Part shown: in pieces, positions 54,503 through 56,203 of the stretch
Layout of the letters: every line of letters begins with the position of its first letter
Numbering within the stretch: the first letter of the stretch is position 1
Assembly (NCBI GenBank): GCA_031267895.1
Contig: JAIRYF010000030.1
Span: forward strand, 1 to 56,203
Length of the DNA stretch: 56,203 bases
Direction: 5' to 3'
Origin: Candidatus Methanoplasma glyptotermitis
GTDB taxonomy: Archaea; Thermoplasmatota; Thermoplasmata; Methanomassiliicoccales; Methanomethylophilaceae
The notes under the pieces: model-generated
What the model was told of the DNA's origin: nothing
The model's input: only the letters and a program-made list of their open reading frames with translations
Databases searched by the model: none
Made by a program: the position numbers and the translations under genes

Positions 54503-56203
54503 TCAGATTCCGTTTCCGGAATCTGTATTCCAATCTTCTAAGTTCTCTTCCTCTTCGGATCTGAAACTCAGGAAAGATGATACAAGAGCCGCAAACATCA
54601 GTATAAGCATAAGAACAGTCCAGACATCCGCAAGAACAGGCGGAAGACTGATATCCTCTGTCACGAAGAATACAATAACGGATACTATTCCGAGTATGAG
54701 TGATACAATCTCCGGAATAAATCTCTTGGGTTTTCTTTCTTTGTTATCGTTATCTTTTTCCTCTTCTCCTTCCTCTTTTTCCTCTTCTTCTTTGTAAAGA
54801 TCGCTTACCGTACTGACTGTTTCTTCTGTTTTTTCCGATTGGCTGTCTTTGTCTTCTCCTTCCTCTTCCTTGTAACGGTTCCTTCCGGCAGCTACGGCAA
54901 CAATACCTGCAGCTATTGCTATCAGTGCGAATACCAGGTTAAGTACGGCCCATCCCGAGTTTCCTCTTCCGGATTCTGAGTTTCCTTCTTCTCCTTCCGA
55001 TCCGGGGTCTCCATCTCCTCTCGATTCGGAATCTCCTCCCTCAGGAGATGCGGAATAAGGTGTTCCTGTTGCTTCGATGGTGTGGTTGCTTTGTACGTTA
55101 TAGAACGTATACCTGCCGGAGGCTAAGGCCTCCGCTGATATAGGAGAACCGTCAACATATACTGCAGATATTCTGTATCCTGATCTTGCCGAGAATACGA
55201 ACGTCATATCTCCGCCTTCCCTTACGGATATGTTTCCTGTCGGGGATATTAACGCGCCGTCTCTGGCGGATGATGTTATGGTATGATCTCCCGGACCGGG
55301 AGGAGATGCGGTTTCGAATACCGCAGTCACATGCATGTTTCCCGTTACGGAAATATCGGCGGGATTGTCTGTAATCTCTTCATCCGTTTTGTCCTTCACA
55401 AAGTTGACGAATACGTAACCTTCCCTGGCATCCGCCGAGAAGGTTACCGAACCGACAGCAACAGGAACGAGAATGTATGTGTCCTTTGTAAGAACACCGT
55501 ATATCATTGTATTGTCTTCGGTATCCGAGACTGTAACGGACCCCGCCCCGTCAGGAATTATTTCAATCGTTATAACGTACGAGTCTCCAGGGTAGTTGAT
55601 ATCATAGTTGTTGTATGCCGGAGCATTCTTATTCGGACCTGCAAGCGCACTCAGTACAAGATCTGACAGTTTAACCGAACCGATGTTGATGTTATAGTCA
55701 ACAACATCCGTTATACCGTTACTGTCAGCGTCGTCATTATCTGCAATGTCTTTAGTTCTCAGAGTGGGAGCTGTGTTACCTGAGAATTTTACACCCGCGT
55801 CCACCGTAAGCTGAGAGAAATAGATAGCATAGATTCCGCCTCCGGACCCCCTGGACCCAGAACCAGTTGCCGTATTTTTTGTGATTTCTCCGCCTTTCAC
55901 TTCGATTGTGCCATTGTTGCTGTACAGTCCGCCGCCGCGAGAGGCCTTGTTTTCGCTGATCATGCCAGCATTCATTGTGAACTCTCCCCCACTGGTGCTG
56001 GACACACCTCCGCCGTTGATACCGCTGTTGTCAGAAATCTCTCCGTTGATCATGATAAACGTGCTGGAATTAGAATTAGATACACCTCCGCCGTTGAATG
56101 ATAGATTCGCATGATCTGATTCCGTACCCCCGATTATACCGCCGGTCATGGTGAATATACTTCTGTTGCATACGCCTCCTCCGCCCAGGTTTACAAAAAT
56201 GGT
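54503..56203 (-). CDS. Beta-helix adhesin, 5' end beyond the window
   Basis: Partial: 566 residues seen; the frame is open through the window edge, so ATG 56149 is not the true start. N-terminal repeats with GGGV/GGGI turns (NGGGVSNSNSS, NGGGVSSTSGG, RGGGLYSNNG) are right-handed beta-helix units, as in polymorphic outer-membrane-type adhesins. Two Flg_new/InlB-like modules follow, then a Gly/Ser/Glu linker, a transmembrane helix (WAVLNLVFALIAIAAGIVAVAAG), a very acidic Glu/Lys loop and two further helices. The extra helices are unusual for a surface adhesin and suggest a cytoplasmic loop. Confidence 0.78.
   Translation of the reverse strand, partial: TIFVNLGGGGVCNRSIFTMTGGIIGGTESDHANLSFNGGGVSNSNSSTFIMINGEISDNSGINGGGVSSTSGGEFTMNAGMISENKASRGGGLYSNNGTIEVKGGEITKNTATGSGSRGSGGGIYAIYFSQLTVDAGVKFSGNTAPTLRTKDIADNDDADSNGITDVVDYNINIGSVKLSDLVLSALAGPNKNAPAYNNYDINYPGDSYVITIEIIPDGAGSVTVSDTEDNTMIYGVLTKDTYILVPVAVGSVTFSADAREGYVFVNFVKDKTDEEITDNPADISVTGNMHVTAVFETASPPGPGDHTITSSARDGALISPTGNISVREGGDMTFVFSARSGYRISAVYVDGSPISAEALASGRYTFYNVQSNHTIEATGTPYSASPEGGDSESRGDGDPGSEGEEGNSESGRGNSGWAVLNLVFALIAIAAGIVAVAAGRNRYKEEEGEDKDSQSEKTEETVSTVSDLYKEEEEKEEGEEEKDNDNKERKPKRFIPEIVSLILGIVSVIVFFVTEDISLPPVLADVWTVLMLILMFAALVSSFLSFRSEEEENLEDWNTDSGNGI

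Noticed and set aside
1-56203. CRISPR arrays, tRNA or rRNA genes, and prophage
   Set aside because: No regularly spaced repeats, no T-arm with supporting stems, and no phage structural or integrase genes were seen.

Overview
The window is a gene-dense stretch of an archaeal chromosome. Archaeal hallmark genes are everywhere: sn-glycerol-1-phosphate dehydrogenase, Pelota, Hel308, membrane-bound LonB, two KEOPS subunits, archaeosine transglycosylase, Pth2, archaeal NMN adenylyltransferase, UPF0179, and the regulator/HMG-CoA synthase/thiolase/DUF35 mevalonate cluster. The best fit (inference) is a host-associated Methanomassiliicoccales-like methanogen. None of the 46 protein genes ends in TAG, as expected where UAG can encode pyrrolysine, and there are several gut-type surface proteins (BspA-like LRR, Listeria-Bacteroides repeats, beta-helix adhesin). 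No methanogenesis or pyl gene is present to prove it, and I found no tRNA, rRNA or CRISPR.

Layout. 1-1010: relic of a DDE transposase. 1011-3574: BspA-like surface protein whose signal-peptide region is out of frame at a G12 tract, a probable phase-variation switch. 4156-5550: polyphosphate kinase 2. 5572-8939: mevalonate-entry operon in which the thiolase lacks its catalytic Cys and His. 8967-13927: Cgi121, threonine synthesis (thrB, thrC), Hel308. 14024-19221: surface transglutaminase, LonB, an NAD pair (nadM, pncC with an apparent CTG start), purC. 19222-22408: UPF0179, egsA, flavoprotein, HisA-like protein, desulfoferrodoxin. 22438-23050: noncoding. 23051-25537: charged protein and a mosaic surface protein. 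25541-30383: leucine operon (possible leader peptide, leuA, leuC, leuD, leuB) plus pcc1. 30327-33132: tgtA, a small protein, pth2. 33190-39964: surface protein, carAB, pelota. 40162-43099: two CobQ-type genes and an ubiquitin-like sulfur carrier. 43179-46905: small membrane protein, DEDDh exonuclease, P-type ATPase. 47097-53273: AddAB-like helicase-nuclease pair and, divergent from it, a catalytically dead paralog of the exonuclease. 53270-56203: zinc-ribbon membrane protein, thioesterase, beta-helix adhesin running off the edge.

Genes are tightly packed. Operon neighbours overlap through ATGA, GTGA, TTGA or TAATG junctions, and three convergent pairs abut exactly at TGATCA. Many TATA boxes lie about 26 bases before a start codon, implying leaderless mRNAs, which I used to choose several starts. 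The most notable observations are the poly-G switch, the pseudo-thiolase, the AddAB-like pair with the dead exonuclease paralog, and the GATase-less CobQ paralog.
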